Positions 25,790 through 35,264 are shown, counted from the first letter of the stretch. The stretch: 64,000 nt of DNA from Halomonas daqiaonensis (GCF_900109725.1 NZ_FOBC01000010.1:61437-125436), one strand, 5' to 3'. Numbers and translations are program-made. Notes: generated by a model from the letters alone, not told the origin.

Positions 25790-26341
25790 TCAGCGCATCG
25801 AGCTGCTCAGGTGAGGCCATGCCGCCTTGAGGTAGAGGAACATCGACCACAGCGTCAGCAAGGCCGCCACATAGAGGATTACCACGCCCAGCAGGGCCAG
25901 GAGGGTCCCCGGTGTGAAGGCCAGCAGCATCAGCAGGGCGATCATCTGCAGGGTCGTCTTGACCTTGCCGATCCATGAGACAGCCACCTGTCCACGCTTG
26001 CCCATTTCGGCCATCCACTCGCGCAGGGCCGAGATGACGATCTCACGGCCAATGATCACCAGCGCCGGCAAGGTCAGCCAGATGGCCTCGTAGCGCTCGA
26101 TCAACAGGGCCAGTGCCACGGCTACCATGAGCTTGTCGGCTACCGGGTCGAGAAAGGCGCCGAAGGGCGTGGACTGGTCCCAGCGCCGGGCCAGGTAACC
26201 GTCGAGCCAGTCGGTCACCGCGGCCAGGCCGAACAGGGCGGCGGCCAGCAGCGTGCTCCAGGCGAAGGGCAAGTAGAACAGCACCACCAGCAACGGGATG
26301 AAAACGATTCTGGCCAGAGTAAGCAGGTTGGGTATGTTCAT
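25790..26341 (-). CDS. pgsA: CDP-diacylglycerol--glycerol-3-phosphate 3-phosphatidyltransferase
   Basis: A 183-residue inner-membrane enzyme making phosphatidylglycerol phosphate, the committed step to acidic phospholipids. The CDP-alcohol phosphotransferase signature is complete: [27 protein letters not shown] (D-G-x2-A-R-x8-G-x3-D-x3-D). Several transmembrane helices flank it. ATG 26341 gives the family N-terminus [12 protein letters not shown]. It follows uvrC and precedes the Gly-Cys-Leu tRNAs, the same order as in E. coli. Confidence 0.97.
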   Translation of the reverse strand: MNIPNLLTLARIVFIPLLVVLFYLPFAWSTLLAAALFGLAAVTDWLDGYLARRWDQSTPFGAFLDPVADKLMVAVALALLIERYEAIWLTLPALVIIGREIVISALREWMAEMGKRGQVAVSWIGKVKTTLQMIALLMLLAFTPGTLLALLGVVILYVAALLTLWSMFLYLKAAWPHLSSSMR

Positions 26342-26405
26342 CGCGAGGTGCAATCCTTGCCTTGGGGTACCGGAAACTCCTTCATTCTATCCGCCGGAGC
26401 CTGAC

Positions 26406-28220
26406 TCATCCATGCAAGGCACGATGAATCGTCTCGGCCAGGGTGACACTGATGCCGGGAACCCGGGCCAGCTCTTCCCGACTGGCTTGCTTGATCCCCT
26501 GCAGGCCGCCGAAAAAGCGTAGCAGATCGCGTCGGCGACGCGGCCCCACGCCGGGAATGTCCTGGAGGGTGGAAGTACGCCGTGTCTTGTCGCGCCGCGC
26601 CCGGTGGCCGGCGATGGCGAAGCGGTGCGACTCGTCGCGGATGTGCTGGATCAGGTGCAGGGCCGATGAGGCGCCGTCGAGGTCAAGGCTGCGGTCGACG
26701 GTTTCGACGAACAGCGTCTCGAGTCCCGCCTTGCGAGTTGTGCCCTTGGCCACGCCGAGCAGGATGATGCCGCTGATGCCGAGTTCGGCGAATACCTCCC
26801 TGGCCATGTTCAGCTGCCCTTTGCCACCATCGACGATCAGGATGTCCGGGCTTTCGCCCTCTCCTTCTTTGATCCGCTTGAAGCGGCGGGTGAGCGCCTG
26901 GTGCATGGCGGCATAGTCGTCTCCGGCAGCCACGCCCTCGATGTTGAAGCGGCGATAGTCGGACTTGCGTGGCCCGTTCTCGTCGAATACCACACAGGAG
27001 GCTACCGTGGCCTCACCGTGGCTGTGGCTGATGTCGAAGCACTCCAGGCGGCGGGGGGTGTCCTCGAGTTCGAGGGCCTCGCGCAGGGCCGAGAAGCGCT
27101 TCGACAGCTGGGTCTGGCTGGCCAGCTGGCTGGCCAGCTGTTGTTCGGCATTGGTGCGGGCCAGCTCGCGCCACTGGGCGCGATGGCCCCTGACCTGGTC
27201 GGTCAGGCGAGTGCGCTTGCCGGCGCGTTCGCCGAGTGCCCGGGCGATCAGCTCGGCATCCGGTACCGGGTGGCTGGTGATCACCTCGGCGGGGATCTCC
27301 CTGGCCTGACCCAGGTAGAACTGGCTGATGAAGTCGCCGAGCAGTGCCTCAGGTCCCAGGTCGAGTCCGTTGGCCGGGGCATGGTGCCGGGCCCCCAGCA
27401 GGCGGCCCTGGCGTACCGTGAGTACCGAAATGCACAGCGCCCCCGGGCGGCTGGCCAGTGCGAAGACATCGGCATCGCCGCCGCCGGTGTCGACGAACTG
27501 GCGCTGCTGCATCTGGCGCAGGTGCTGGACCTGGTCGCGCAGCCGGGCGGCCTCTTCGAAGTCCAGCCGTGCACTGGCGGCCTCCATGGCCTCATTCAGT
27601 TCGCGGGTCACCGCGTCGCTCTTGCCCTCGAGGCACATCACCGCATGTTCCAGGTCACGCCGATAATCCGCCTCGCTGATGTAGCCCACACAGGGGGCGC
27701 TGCAGCGCTGGATCTGGTACTGCAGGCAGGGGCGAGTGCGGTGGGCGAAGACACTGTCTTCGCAGTTGCGGATGCGGAAGATCTTCTGCATCAGCGACAG
27801 GCTTTCGCGCACGGCGCCACTGCTGGGGTAGGGGCCAAGGTACCGGCCGTCGTCGCGGCGCACCCGGGCGCGTTTGTACTCCAGGGCGGGGAAGGGATGG
27901 CGGTCGCTGACGAAGACGAAGGGGTAGGACTTGTCGTCGCGAAGCAGAATGTTGTACGGCGGGCGCAATTCCTTGATCAGCGTCTGCTCGAGCAGCAGGG
28001 CTTCGGTCTCGCTGTTGGTCACCGTCACCTGGATGTCGGCGATGCGCCCGACCAGGGCCTGGGTCTTGGTGTTGAGCGCACCGCGAAAGTAGCTCGCCAG
28101 GCGTGCCTTGAGGCGACGCGCCTTGCCGATATAGAGGGTCTCGCCCTGCTCGTCGAGCATGCGGTAGACCCCCGGGGATTCGCTGACGCTGCCGAGGAAG
28201 TCGCGGGAATCGAAGCTCAT
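26406..28220 (-). CDS. uvrC: Excinuclease ABC subunit C
   Basis: A 604-residue nuclease that makes both incisions in nucleotide excision repair. Domains in order: GIY-YIG (GVYRMLDEQGETLYIGKARRLKARLASYF, about 17-45), the cysteine-containing link (RPCLQYQIQRCSAPCVGYI), the UVR motif (LDFEEAARLRDQVQHLRQM), the RNase H-like 3' nuclease (LECFDISHSHGEATVASCVVF, LIVDGGKGQLN) and C-terminal helix-hairpin-helix repeats (LQDIPGVGPRRRRDLLRFFGG). Length matches E. coli UvrC (610 aa). It lies between uvrY and pgsA. Confidence 0.98.
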   Translation of the reverse strand: MSFDSRDFLGSVSESPGVYRMLDEQGETLYIGKARRLKARLASYFRGALNTKTQALVGRIADIQVTVTNSETEALLLEQTLIKELRPPYNILLRDDKSYPFVFVSDRHPFPALEYKRARVRRDDGRYLGPYPSSGAVRESLSLMQKIFRIRNCEDSVFAHRTRPCLQYQIQRCSAPCVGYISEADYRRDLEHAVMCLEGKSDAVTRELNEAMEAASARLDFEEAARLRDQVQHLRQMQQRQFVDTGGGDADVFALASRPGALCISVLTVRQGRLLGARHHAPANGLDLGPEALLGDFISQFYLGQAREIPAEVITSHPVPDAELIARALGERAGKRTRLTDQVRGHRAQWRELARTNAEQQLASQLASQTQLSKRFSALREALELEDTPRRLECFDISHSHGEATVASCVVFDENGPRKSDYRRFNIEGVAAGDDYAAMHQALTRRFKRIKEGEGESPDILIVDGGKGQLNMAREVFAELGISGIILLGVAKGTTRKAGLETLFVETVDRSLDLDGASSALHLIQHIRDESHRFAIAGHRARRDKTRRTSTLQDIPGVGPRRRRDLLRFFGGLQGIKQASREELARVPGISVTLAETIHRALHG

Positions 28221-28288
28221 GGAGACGGCGTGCCGGGGACGGGAAGCGGAGCCACCATTCTACCAGATCGGTACTGTCGAGAACGGGC

Positions 28289-28936
28289 TCAGTCGGCGTC
28301 GGTGAAGCCATCGACCAGGCCGTGGCGCAGGCCGAGGTGGGTCAGCTCCACATCGGAGGTCACGCCGAGCTTCTCGAAGATCCGGTAGCGGTAGGTGTTA
28401 ACGGTCTTGGGGCTGAGGAACATGCGGTCGGCGATGTCGGCGACGCGCTGGCAGTTGACGACCATCATCGCAACCTGAAGTTCGCGCTGGGAGAGCTGGT
28501 CGAAGGGATTGTCCGGCGCATCGATGCGCGAGAGTACCAGCCGCTGAGCGATCTCCGGGCTGACATAGCGCTTGCCCCCGAAGACGCAATGGATCGCCTC
28601 GACCATCTCCTCGTGCTGGCAGCCCTTGCTGATGAAGCCGTGGGCCCCGGCCTCGAGCAGGCGCTGGGCAAAGGTCTCCTCGATGAAGGCCGTCAGGACC
28701 AGGATGCGGATGTCACCGGTGAAGCGTTTGATCTTGCGAGTTGCCTCCAGGCCGCCGATCCCGGGCATGCGGATATCCATGATCACGATGTCCGGCTCGA
28801 GTTTGCGCGCCATGGTGATGGCCTCCTCGCCATCGGCGGCCTCACCGACCACGCGAATACCGCGTTCGGCATTCAACAGGTGGGCGATGCTGGTCCGTAC
28901 CAGGTGATGGTCATCGGCGACGAGAACCCTGATCAA
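28289..28936 (-). CDS. uvrY: Response regulator UvrY/GacA
   Basis: A 215-residue NarL/FixJ-type regulator, partner of the BarA/GacS kinase, which activates the Csr/Rsm small RNAs. Receiver residues: DD in VLVADDHHL, Asp in IVIMDIRMPG, Thr in VLTAF, Lys in FISKGC. The LuxR-type helix-turn-helix is LSQRELQVAMMVVNCQRVADIADRMFLSPKTVNTYRYRIFEKLGV. TTG 28936 is the likely start: AGGAG lies eight bases upstream and the family N-terminus IRVLVADDH follows. The uvrY-uvrC pairing is conserved in gammaproteobacteria. Confidence 0.95.
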   Translation of the reverse strand: MIRVLVADDHHLVRTSIAHLLNAERGIRVVGEAADGEEAITMARKLEPDIVIMDIRMPGIGGLEATRKIKRFTGDIRILVLTAFIEETFAQRLLEAGAHGFISKGCQHEEMVEAIHCVFGGKRYVSPEIAQRLVLSRIDAPDNPFDQLSQRELQVAMMVVNCQRVADIADRMFLSPKTVNTYRYRIFEKLGVTSDVELTHLGLRHGLVDGFTDAD

Positions 28937-29000
28937 CGCAGACGCTCCTGAAACGTGGTGGGTGAGTATCGTCCCGAGGCGGGCCCCGGCCAAGTAAGGA

Positions 29001-29023
29001 AGGTGCCAAGGTGCCAAGGTGCC
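29001..29023. repeat. Short 8-bp tandem repeat (AGGTGCCA)
   Basis: Nearly three copies of AGGTGCCA upstream of uvrY. The period is the same as the CCAAGCGG arrays but the unit differs. Confidence 0.75.
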
Positions 29024-29114
29024 GGACGGCTCGGTATCAGTATTGTCAGGGTGACATATCCCGTCCCTAAGGGGAATTGGTCCAAGGCAGACGCGCGAAA
29101 TTGCCCGCGAAAGG

Positions 29115-29143
29115 TTGACGCATGCCACAGGGCTGAGTAGTAT
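29115..29143 (+). promoter_or_regulatory. Sigma-70 promoter of tRNA-Ala
   Basis: TTGACG, a 17-base spacer, TAGTAT, then a GC-rich discriminator (CCGCTCCG), as usual for growth-rate-controlled stable RNA genes. Confidence 0.8.
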
Positions 29144-29174
29144 CCGCTCCGTTCTCGCACGGTGGGAACCATGT

Positions 29175-29250
29175 GGGGCCTTAGCTCAGCTGGGAGAGCG
29201 CAACACTGGCAGTGTTGAGGTCAGCGGTTCGATCCCGCTAGGCTCCACCA
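29175..29250 (+). tRNA. tRNA-Ala (anticodon GGC)
   Basis: 76 nt with acceptor GGGGCCT/AGGCTCC including the G3:U70 alanine identity pair, anticodon loop CTGGCAG, CGGTTCGATCCCG T-arm and an encoded CCA. Confidence 0.97.
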
Positions 29251-29267
29251 AAAAGAACATCCGAATC

Positions 29268-29301
29268 AGCCCCTTGGCGACATCCGCCAGGGGGCTTTTT
29301 C
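29268..29301 (+). terminator. Rho-independent terminator of tRNA-Ala
   Basis: AGCCCCTTGGCG pairs with CGCCAGGGGGCT, followed by TTTTTC. Confidence 0.88.
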
Positions 29302-29493
29302 GTGTGCTGGTAAAAACCGGGAAAATACTGAGAAAACTCCACACCGTTCAGCGGCTGCTTGCGATCTGGTCGAGCATCATCTGGACGAGGAAGCTCATCG
29401 GCTTATCACCCCACCAGGCCTGACATCCTCCGTTACGCACGTCTAACAGTGCAGTACCCTGTAGGTCAGGTCCGTTATCAGGGAGAGGCCATC

Positions 29494-30597
29494 GTGGGGT
29501 TTCGCTTCCAGCGTCGCATTTGTCTCGCACCCGGGGTGCGACTCAACACCTGCAGGCTGCGTCCCGGTCTGTCGGTCGGCCCGCCCAGCATTCGACTGCA
29601 GCTGGCAATCGAAGAGGGGGGCGAAGATCTACCGGTTCTTCTCGATATCGCCGCCAACGGGGATATCCGTTACCGTCATGACGATGGCCGCCGTTTTCTC
29701 GATGCCGAGGCCCGAGCGCTGCGGCGTAATGGCGAGGGTGCAATACGCGCAGCGCTCGAGTCACACTGTGAGCAACTCAATGCCGATCTTGACCGGCTTG
29801 GTCGCCTCCATGAAGAGACGCCGCCACCGGGTGCCACTGGCTATCAGCCGCGCAGCTTCCCGGTCTCTCCTCCTTCGCCGATACCCCTGGAACAACCCGA
29901 CTGGCGGCATGCCCTCTGGCCGGCAGCCCGGGCTCGGCTCGAGAGTGAGAACGCGCGCCGTGAGGCGTCACACGCGCAGGCCTATCGTGACTGGGAATGG
30001 CAGAAGGCCGAGTTCGATGCCCGCGAGTTCGCGCGTCAGCAGCGCGAGGAGGTGGCGGCCTGGGATGATGCCGATGCCATGCAGCAGACGCTGGAGGAGC
30101 GGTTGGACGAGCTTGGTTGGCCGCGGGAGACGTTGATCGACTTCGAGCTGAGTGACGACCTTCGCACTATCGCCCTGGACATTGACCTGCCCGGCGATGA
30201 CGAACTCCCCGATCGCTACTGGGCCATGCCGGCCAAGCGAGTCAAACTCTCGCCGCGCAAGCTTGGCGTCACGCAGCAGCGCGAGCTCTATCGGCGTCAC
30301 CTACATGGCGTGGCCTTTTGCGTTCTGGGTATTGTCTTTGCCCGGCTACCGCGAATCGAACACGTCCTGATCGCCGGCTATCGCCAGGTCGAGGATCCGG
30401 CCGGTGGCGATGTCCGCGCTCAGTACCTTTTCAGTGCCAAGGTTTCCCGCGAGGCGTGGGAGCGTATCGATTTCGACCGACTGGAGCGACTCGACCCGGC
30501 GGAGGCCTTGGCGGATTTTCCCCTTCGGCGCGAGACCACGCGGGCCGGCATCTTCCGCGCCATTACGCCCTTCGAGCTGGACTGGCGCAGGCGTTGA
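29494..30597 (+). CDS. DUF4236 domain protein
   Basis: A 367-residue protein. The N-terminus VGFRFQRRICLAPGVRLN...GLSVGPPS matches the short DUF4236 domain (GFRF-R-KR-LAPG-R-N pattern), whose function is unknown. The middle is charged and helical, with Ala/Arg/Glu-rich coils (residues about 90-220). The C-terminal half has an acidic strand-rich region and ends basic. GTG 29494 is chosen because the domain starts there and GGAGAG precedes it; an ATG further upstream in frame has no similarity. It stands alone after tRNA-Ala, converging on the racemase gene. tRNA-adjacent position may reflect acquisition, but its base composition is like its neighbours. Confidence 0.7.
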   Translation: MGFRFQRRICLAPGVRLNTCRLRPGLSVGPPSIRLQLAIEEGGEDLPVLLDIAANGDIRYRHDDGRRFLDAEARALRRNGEGAIRAALESHCEQLNADLDRLGRLHEETPPPGATGYQPRSFPVSPPSPIPLEQPDWRHALWPAARARLESENARREASHAQAYRDWEWQKAEFDAREFARQQREEVAAWDDADAMQQTLEERLDELGWPRETLIDFELSDDLRTIALDIDLPGDDELPDRYWAMPAKRVKLSPRKLGVTQQRELYRRHLHGVAFCVLGIVFARLPRIEHVLIAGYRQVEDPAGGDVRAQYLFSAKVSREAWERIDFDRLERLDPAEALADFPLRRETTRAGIFRAITPFELDWRRR

Positions 30598-30614
30598 CGC
30601 CTGCCGCACGCATC

Positions 30615-30633
30615 TGCGGGCCTTTCGCCCGCA
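30615..30633. terminator. Hairpin between convergent genes
   Basis: TGCGGGC/GCCCGCA with a CTTTC loop, in the 45-bp gap between the DUF4236 and racemase-family genes. There is no long T-run, so termination strength is uncertain. Confidence 0.45.
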
Positions 30634-30642
30634 TGGTGGCAG

Positions 30643-31692
30643 TCAATCGGACGAGGCCTGGCCTGCGCTGAGGATATGGTGCAGGCCGGCACACTCCACC
30701 ATGGAGTCGTCACAGTTGATCACAATGTCGGAGCGGGCCAGCACGTAGCTCTTGCCGGTAATGGTGTTCTCCACGACCGTATGAGGTCCCTCCTGTCGCG
30801 TGCCGGTGAACTCGCCGATGAAGCCGGTCTCGCGCAGCGAGATGGTCTCCAGCTTGTCGCCGGGTTCGATAGTGCCCTCGTGACGCATCAGCGCCAGGCG
30901 TGCCGAGGTGCCCGTGCCGGTGGTGCTGCGACAGATCACTCCCGGGTGCACATAGGTGGCCGAGCGCGAGCGGTAGAAGTCGTCCGCCACCTGCTCGACG
31001 GGGCCCATGAAGTGCAGGAAGGGCAGCGGGCCCACATCGCCCAGGGTGTAGTGGGAGAAGCCTCGCTCGGCCTGGATCGCCTCAACGATCTTGTGAGCGC
31101 ACGCGGCGAGCTCCCGCTCCTCGTCGCGGTTGAGATGGAAGCCCAGTTCGGTGGCGTCCACCAGGGCGTAGAAGCCGCCACTATAGGCCACCGAGTAGGT
31201 CACTTCCCCCAGGCTCGGCACGTGAATCGATGTTCGGTAGGTGTCGATGTAACTGGGCAGTCCCCCACAGGTAATGGCCTCCACCACGCCGTTCTCTATC
31301 ACCGCCTCGATCTGCACCAGGCCCGCCGGCGACTCCAGCTTGAAGCGCTGGCGTCCCTCCTGCTTGGGCACCAGTCCGCTTTCCAGCACCGCGGTGGCGG
31401 TGCAGATGGTGTTGGAGCCGGAGTAGATCGGATAGCCCATCACCTCCATGATGATGTAGCCAGCCTCGGCGGCCGGATCGGTGGCGGGTACGATCAGGTC
31501 CACCGACATCTCGGGAATGCCGTAGGGCTCCTCCAGCAGCAGCTTGCGCAGGCCATCGGCATCGTCGCGCAGGTAGTGCATCTGATCACGCACCGTGGCG
31601 CCGGGCAGGGGCTCGATGCCACCCACCACGATACGGCTGACATCACCGCCGGCATGGGTGTCGATCAGTTGCAGGGTCAGTTCCTGGCTCAT
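30643..31692 (-). CDS. Proline racemase family protein with Ser/Thr active-site pair
   Basis: A 349-residue enzyme of the proline racemase superfamily (proline racemase, hydroxyproline 2-epimerase, trans-3-hydroxy-L-proline dehydratase). The fold signatures are present: LIDTHAGGD at the N-terminus, YSGSNTICTATAVLESG, and CRSTTGTGTSARLALM. In racemases and epimerases the two acid/base residues are Cys (M-C-G-H-G and S-P-C-G-T-G-T); in the dehydratase the second is Thr. Here the aligned residues are Ser91 and Thr258, so substrate and reaction cannot be assigned. The ATG at 31692 overlaps the stop of the MDR gene as ATGA. Confidence 0.82.
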   Translation of the reverse strand: MSQELTLQLIDTHAGGDVSRIVVGGIEPLPGATVRDQMHYLRDDADGLRKLLLEEPYGIPEMSVDLIVPATDPAAEAGYIIMEVMGYPIYSGSNTICTATAVLESGLVPKQEGRQRFKLESPAGLVQIEAVIENGVVEAITCGGLPSYIDTYRTSIHVPSLGEVTYSVAYSGGFYALVDATELGFHLNRDEERELAACAHKIVEAIQAERGFSHYTLGDVGPLPFLHFMGPVEQVADDFYRSRSATYVHPGVICRSTTGTGTSARLALMRHEGTIEPGDKLETISLRETGFIGEFTGTRQEGPHTVVENTITGKSYVLARSDIVINCDDSMVECAGLHHILSAGQASSD

Positions 31693-32849
31693 GAGTGTCC
31701 CTCGAGGGCGAAGGGCGCGCCGTGATCGTCCCATTGGCTATCGGGGACGATCACGATCTTGCCCAGGAAGTTGCTGTCGCGGCTGACGAAGTAGCGCTCG
31801 GCCTGGTGCAGGTCGGAGAGCCGGAAGGCGGCGTGCAGCACCGGCTTGAGTTCACCGGAACGGATCCAGCCGATCAGCTGCTCGGCTTCCTCGCGGGTGC
31901 CGTGGGAGACGCCGAAGATCTGCACCTGGTAGAGGTAGATGCGCGTCCACAGTATCTCGCTGATATTGCCGCCGCTGGCTCCGGCGATGGATAGCCGTGG
32001 ATAGCTGGTGCGGGCCTTCATGTCCTGGATCATGGTGTCGATGAAGCAGTCGGTCATCTCGCCGCCAACTAGGTCCATCACTGCATCGATAGGCGCGCCA
32101 TCGGTGGCCTCGAGCACTCGTTCGGCGAAGCCCTCCAGGTCGCCACGGTCGATCACCGCCTCGGCGCCCATTGCCTTGAGTGCCTCGGCCTTCTCCTGCT
32201 GACTCACCGCATAAGGCACGGCACCGACGATACGGCACAGCTGGATCAGGGCGGTGCCGACCCCGCCGCTGGCGCCGCTGACCAGTACCCGCTCGCCGGC
32301 CTTCACACCGGCGGACGTCATCATGTGATAGGCGGTCTGGTAGGAGCACATGCCCATGGCGGCGAGCTCGGCATCGCTGAGCTCGGGGTTGGGCACATGG
32401 TGAAACTGATCCGAGGGCACGGCGACATACTCGGAAAAGCCGCCGTCGGCGCCGTGGCCGTAGTAATCCGGGGTCAGGTTGATGTCCCGCCGGGCATCCG
32501 GATAGAGGTTGAAGTCGAGCAGGCCGCGCTCATTGATGCGCGAAGGATCGACGCCTTCGCCCACGGCAACGACGCGCCCGGCGATGTCGGCACCCTGGAT
32601 GCGTGGGAAGGTCAGGGTGGGTTCGCCACCCATGGCAAACGACGTGACCTCGCCCTTCTTGACCGGATAGAGTCCTTCGCGGGCCTTGCGGTCGGTGTTG
32701 TTCTTGGCAGTCGCCGTGACCTTGACCAGCACCTCGCCGGGCCCTGGCTGAGGGGTCGGCACATCGTCATGATAAACCAGCATGTCGACGTCGCCGTGCC
32801 CGGTCAGCAGCATGGCGGCCATGGTGTCAGGAAGGGACTGGCTGCTCAC
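31689..32849 (-). CDS. Zinc-independent medium-chain dehydrogenase/reductase (quinone oxidoreductase-like)
   Basis: A 386-residue MDR-superfamily oxidoreductase. The GroES-like N-terminal half shows PQPGPGEVLVKVTATAKNNTDRKAREG and RIQGADIAGRVVAVGEG. The Rossmann half shows GERVLVSGASGGVGTALIQL (A-S-G-G-V-G cofactor motif), AMGAEAVIDRGD and AVMDLVGG. No catalytic-zinc or structural-zinc cysteine set is visible, suggesting an NADPH-dependent reductase. Translation is coupled to the racemase-family gene by an ATGA overlap, so the two probably act on one pathway that remains unknown. A palindromic operator lies 25 bp upstream. Confidence 0.85.
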   Translation of the reverse strand: MSSQSLPDTMAAMLLTGHGDVDMLVYHDDVPTPQPGPGEVLVKVTATAKNNTDRKAREGLYPVKKGEVTSFAMGGEPTLTFPRIQGADIAGRVVAVGEGVDPSRINERGLLDFNLYPDARRDINLTPDYYGHGADGGFSEYVAVPSDQFHHVPNPELSDAELAAMGMCSYQTAYHMMTSAGVKAGERVLVSGASGGVGTALIQLCRIVGAVPYAVSQQEKAEALKAMGAEAVIDRGDLEGFAERVLEATDGAPIDAVMDLVGGEMTDCFIDTMIQDMKARTSYPRLSIAGASGGNISEILWTRIYLYQVQIFGVSHGTREEAEQLIGWIRSGELKPVLHAAFRLSDLHQAERYFVSRDSNFLGKIVIVPDSQWDDHGAPFALEGHS

Positions 32850-32873
32850 TCGAAGTCTCCTTTTGTCTTGAAA

Positions 32874-32887
32874 GAACCAACTGGTTC
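32874..32887. promoter_or_regulatory. Palindromic operator upstream of the MDR-racemase operon
   Basis: GAACCA-AC-TGGTTC, a perfect 6-2-6 inverted repeat 25 bp before the MDR start. It resembles sites bound by TetR-type repressors; no regulator gene is adjacent. Confidence 0.55.
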
Positions 32888-32958
32888 AGAAGATAGCAGA
32901 CTTCCCCGCCCTGAGATTATCCCCCTTTGCCCTCATACGTGGTGAGGCGGAGTCGAGC

Positions 32959-33762
32959 CTATCCGCCGTCGCGGTGCCAGAAGGGCTGACCTACCGTTGG
33001 CGTGCTGGGGCTGGCGGTCTGGCGCTGCTGCATCAGCCCGGCCAGGTAGGCCTTGCGCCCGGCCGTGATGGCCTCGGCAAAGGCTTCGGCCATCAATGCG
33101 GGGCGGTGGGCCTTGGCAACGGCGGTGTTGAGCAACACGCCGTCGAAGCCCATCTCCATGGCCTCGGCGGCCTGGGACGGTGCCCCCAGGCCGGCATCGA
33201 TGATCAGCGGTACATCGAGACGCTGGCGCAGGGTCGTGAGGGCGTAGCGGTTCATCAGGCCGAGACCGGTGCCGATGGGCGAGCCCCAGGGCATCAGCGC
33301 CTCGCAGCCGGCGTCGCGCAGCCGCTGGCAGAGGATCAGGTCATCGGTGCAATAGGGCAGCACCTTGAAGCCTTGGCCGATCAGCTCCCGGGCGGCCTCC
33401 AGCAGGCCGAAGGGGTCCGGTTGCAGGTTATAGTCGTCGCCAATCACCTCGAGCTTGATCCAGGGCGTGTCGAACAGCTCGCGAGACATCTGGGCGAGGG
33501 TGATCGCTTCCCGAGCCGAACGGCAGCCGGCGGTGTTGGGCAACAGCCGGCAGCCGCTGTCGCGCAGGATCTGCCAGAAGGCATCGCCGTCGCCCGATGC
33601 GGGATTCTGCCGGCGCAGCCCCAGGGTGACCATCTCGCAACCGGCGGCCTGGATGGCCTCCTGCATCACCGTGGGCGAAGAATAGAGAGCAGTGCCGAGC
33701 AGGAAGCGGCTGGTGAAGGTCTCGCCGTAGAGCGTCAGGGCGTCATCGTGTGCAGCGTTCAT
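32959..33762 (-). CDS. thiG: Thiazole synthase ThiG
   Basis: A 267-residue TIM-barrel enzyme that forms the thiazole phosphate of thiamine from dehydroglycine, deoxyxylulose phosphate and ThiS thiocarboxylate. Motifs: [20 protein letters not shown], the Schiff-base Lys in [36 protein letters not shown] and [30 protein letters not shown]. The ATG shares a base with the thiS stop. The longer open frame upstream is a shadow of thiS. Confidence 0.97.
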   Translation of the reverse strand: MNAAHDDALTLYGETFTSRFLLGTALYSSPTVMQEAIQAAGCEMVTLGLRRQNPASGDGDAFWQILRDSGCRLLPNTAGCRSAREAITLAQMSRELFDTPWIKLEVIGDDYNLQPDPFGLLEAARELIGQGFKVLPYCTDDLILCQRLRDAGCEALMPWGSPIGTGLGLMNRYALTTLRQRLDVPLIIDAGLGAPSQAAEAMEMGFDGVLLNTAVAKAHRPALMAEAFAEAITAGRKAYLAGLMQQRQTASPSTPTVGQPFWHRDGG

Positions 33763-33971
33763 CAGCCACCTCCCACCGGCGCTACGATATCGATGCGGTC
33801 GTCGTCCTTCAGGACTTGTTCGGTATAGGCGGAGCGGGGTACGAACTCGCCGTTGATCGCCACGGCCACCCGGCGGTCGGCGTAGTGCCAGGTGTGCAGG
33901 GCGTCGGCGAGCGATGTGCCGGCGGGAAGACGGGCGGGCTCGTCGTTGAGGCGCAAGGTGATCTCGCTCAT
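33762..33971 (-). CDS. thiS: Sulfur carrier protein ThiS
   Basis: A 69-residue ubiquitin-fold sulfur carrier whose C-terminal Gly is thiocarboxylated; the protein ends [23 protein letters not shown] and [29 protein letters not shown] follow the family. It overlaps thiO by four bases and thiG by one, so all three are translated together. Confidence 0.93.
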   Translation of the reverse strand: MSEITLRLNDEPARLPAGTSLADALHTWHYADRRVAVAINGEFVPRSAYTEQVLKDDDRIDIVAPVGGG

Positions 33972-35077
33972 GCAACGTTCTCCTGCGGCGGGCGTGCCGC
34001 CAGGGTATCAGCAAAGGGCCGGTCGCCGTGGTCGCGGACCACGGCCAGCAGGTGGCAGACTACGGCGGGTGCCAACAGGTAGCCGTGTCGGAACAGGCCA
34101 TTGGCGGTGATCAGCCCTTCCCGTTGGGTGACATGGGGCAGATTGTCGAGGAAGGCCGGACGCAGGTTGACGCCCTGCTCCAGGATGCGAGCCTCGGCAA
34201 AGGCTGGCGAGAGGGTATAGAGGGCGCTGCCAAGCTCCAGTGAGGACTGCAGCGACATGGGCGAACGATCCTCGCTCTCGATCTGAGTAGCCCCGATGAC
34301 GAACCGATGCGCCGGCTTGGGTACTACATAGAGCTGGTAGCGCGGATGCATCAGCCTTACAGGACGCGACAGCCGAATCTCGTCAGTCTGGACGTGCAGG
34401 GTCTCGCCACGCACGCCCCGCAGGCTTGGATGGCGCTGCCGTGCACCGGTACCACGACAATCGATGACCAGGTTGAAGCGCCGTCGGCCTTCGGCTGTGA
34501 CCACCTCGCCGGGGAAGGTATCCACCGGGCAGTGAGCATGACACTCTCCGCCCAGAGCGCGAATCTCGTCCAGCAGGCGAGTGAGCAGGGCGCGGTTGTC
34601 CAGATGGGCCTCGTCCGGCAGGTAGAGCCCCTGGCGGAAGCCGGGTGCCAGGTCGGGTTCCAGCCGTTGGACTTCCCGGTCATCGAGGGTCTGGCAGGGT
34701 GAAGTGCCGCCGAGGGCATGGTCGAGATCGCGGCGGAACTGGGTGAGCTCGCCCAGGTCCTGGGGGTGTGCCACCATCAGGCTGCCGGTCTGCTGCCACA
34801 GCGAAGCGGCGTCGAGGGCCTCGAGCCAGTGTGGCCATTGGGCCAGGGCGAAGCGGCCCATGTCATAGACGCAGCGCTCGGAGATCGCCGTCTCGCACAA
34901 GGGGGCGACCATGCCGGCCGCCGTCCAGGCGGCGCCAGGCGGGGTATCCAGGTCCCCGGCATCATACAGGGTCACGGCGTAGCCATCGCGTAGCAGTTGC
35001 CAGGCGACCAGGCGACCCAACAGGCCGGCGCCGGCGACGGCGATGTGATCGGAGGTGAGTGTCAAGATAGCGGTCAT
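33968..35077 (-). CDS. thiO: Glycine oxidase ThiO
   Basis: A 369-residue FAD-dependent amine oxidase that oxidises glycine to the imine used by ThiG. The N-terminal dinucleotide motif [18 protein letters not shown] is followed by the ThiO-typical [12 protein letters not shown]. Later features include the substrate domain and [13 protein letters not shown] near the end. ATG 35077 or a slightly later start is possible. It heads the thiO-thiS-thiG operon below a TPP riboswitch. Confidence 0.94.
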   Translation of the reverse strand: MTAILTLTSDHIAVAGAGLLGRLVAWQLLRDGYAVTLYDAGDLDTPPGAAWTAAGMVAPLCETAISERCVYDMGRFALAQWPHWLEALDAASLWQQTGSLMVAHPQDLGELTQFRRDLDHALGGTSPCQTLDDREVQRLEPDLAPGFRQGLYLPDEAHLDNRALLTRLLDEIRALGGECHAHCPVDTFPGEVVTAEGRRRFNLVIDCRGTGARQRHPSLRGVRGETLHVQTDEIRLSRPVRLMHPRYQLYVVPKPAHRFVIGATQIESEDRSPMSLQSSLELGSALYTLSPAFAEARILEQGVNLRPAFLDNLPHVTQREGLITANGLFRHGYLLAPAVVCHLLAVVRDHGDRPFADTLAARPPQENVA

Positions 35078-35140
35078 CCAGCGATAGACATGGCTGACCA
35101 GGCGAGTTGGCGGCAGGAAGCGAGCAGGCGTGACACGCGC

Positions 35141-35245
35141 TTGTTCCCTCCGCAGGCATCAACCTGATCAGGTTCAACGGGTTCGGCCGTACCGATCTCA
35201 GCCCCCGTGTACCGCTCCATGAGCGTACCGGGGCTCCCCGACAAG
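35141..35245 (-). promoter_or_regulatory. TPP riboswitch (THI element)
   Basis: On the minus strand TCGGGGAG, GGGGCTGAGA, ACCCGTTGAACCTGATCAGG and ATGCCTGCGGAGGGAAC occur in THI-box order. The switch ends about 64 bases before thiO and would lower thiO-S-G expression when thiamine pyrophosphate is abundant. Confidence 0.97.
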
Positions 35246-35264
35246 TCCTGCCAACATAACCAAA

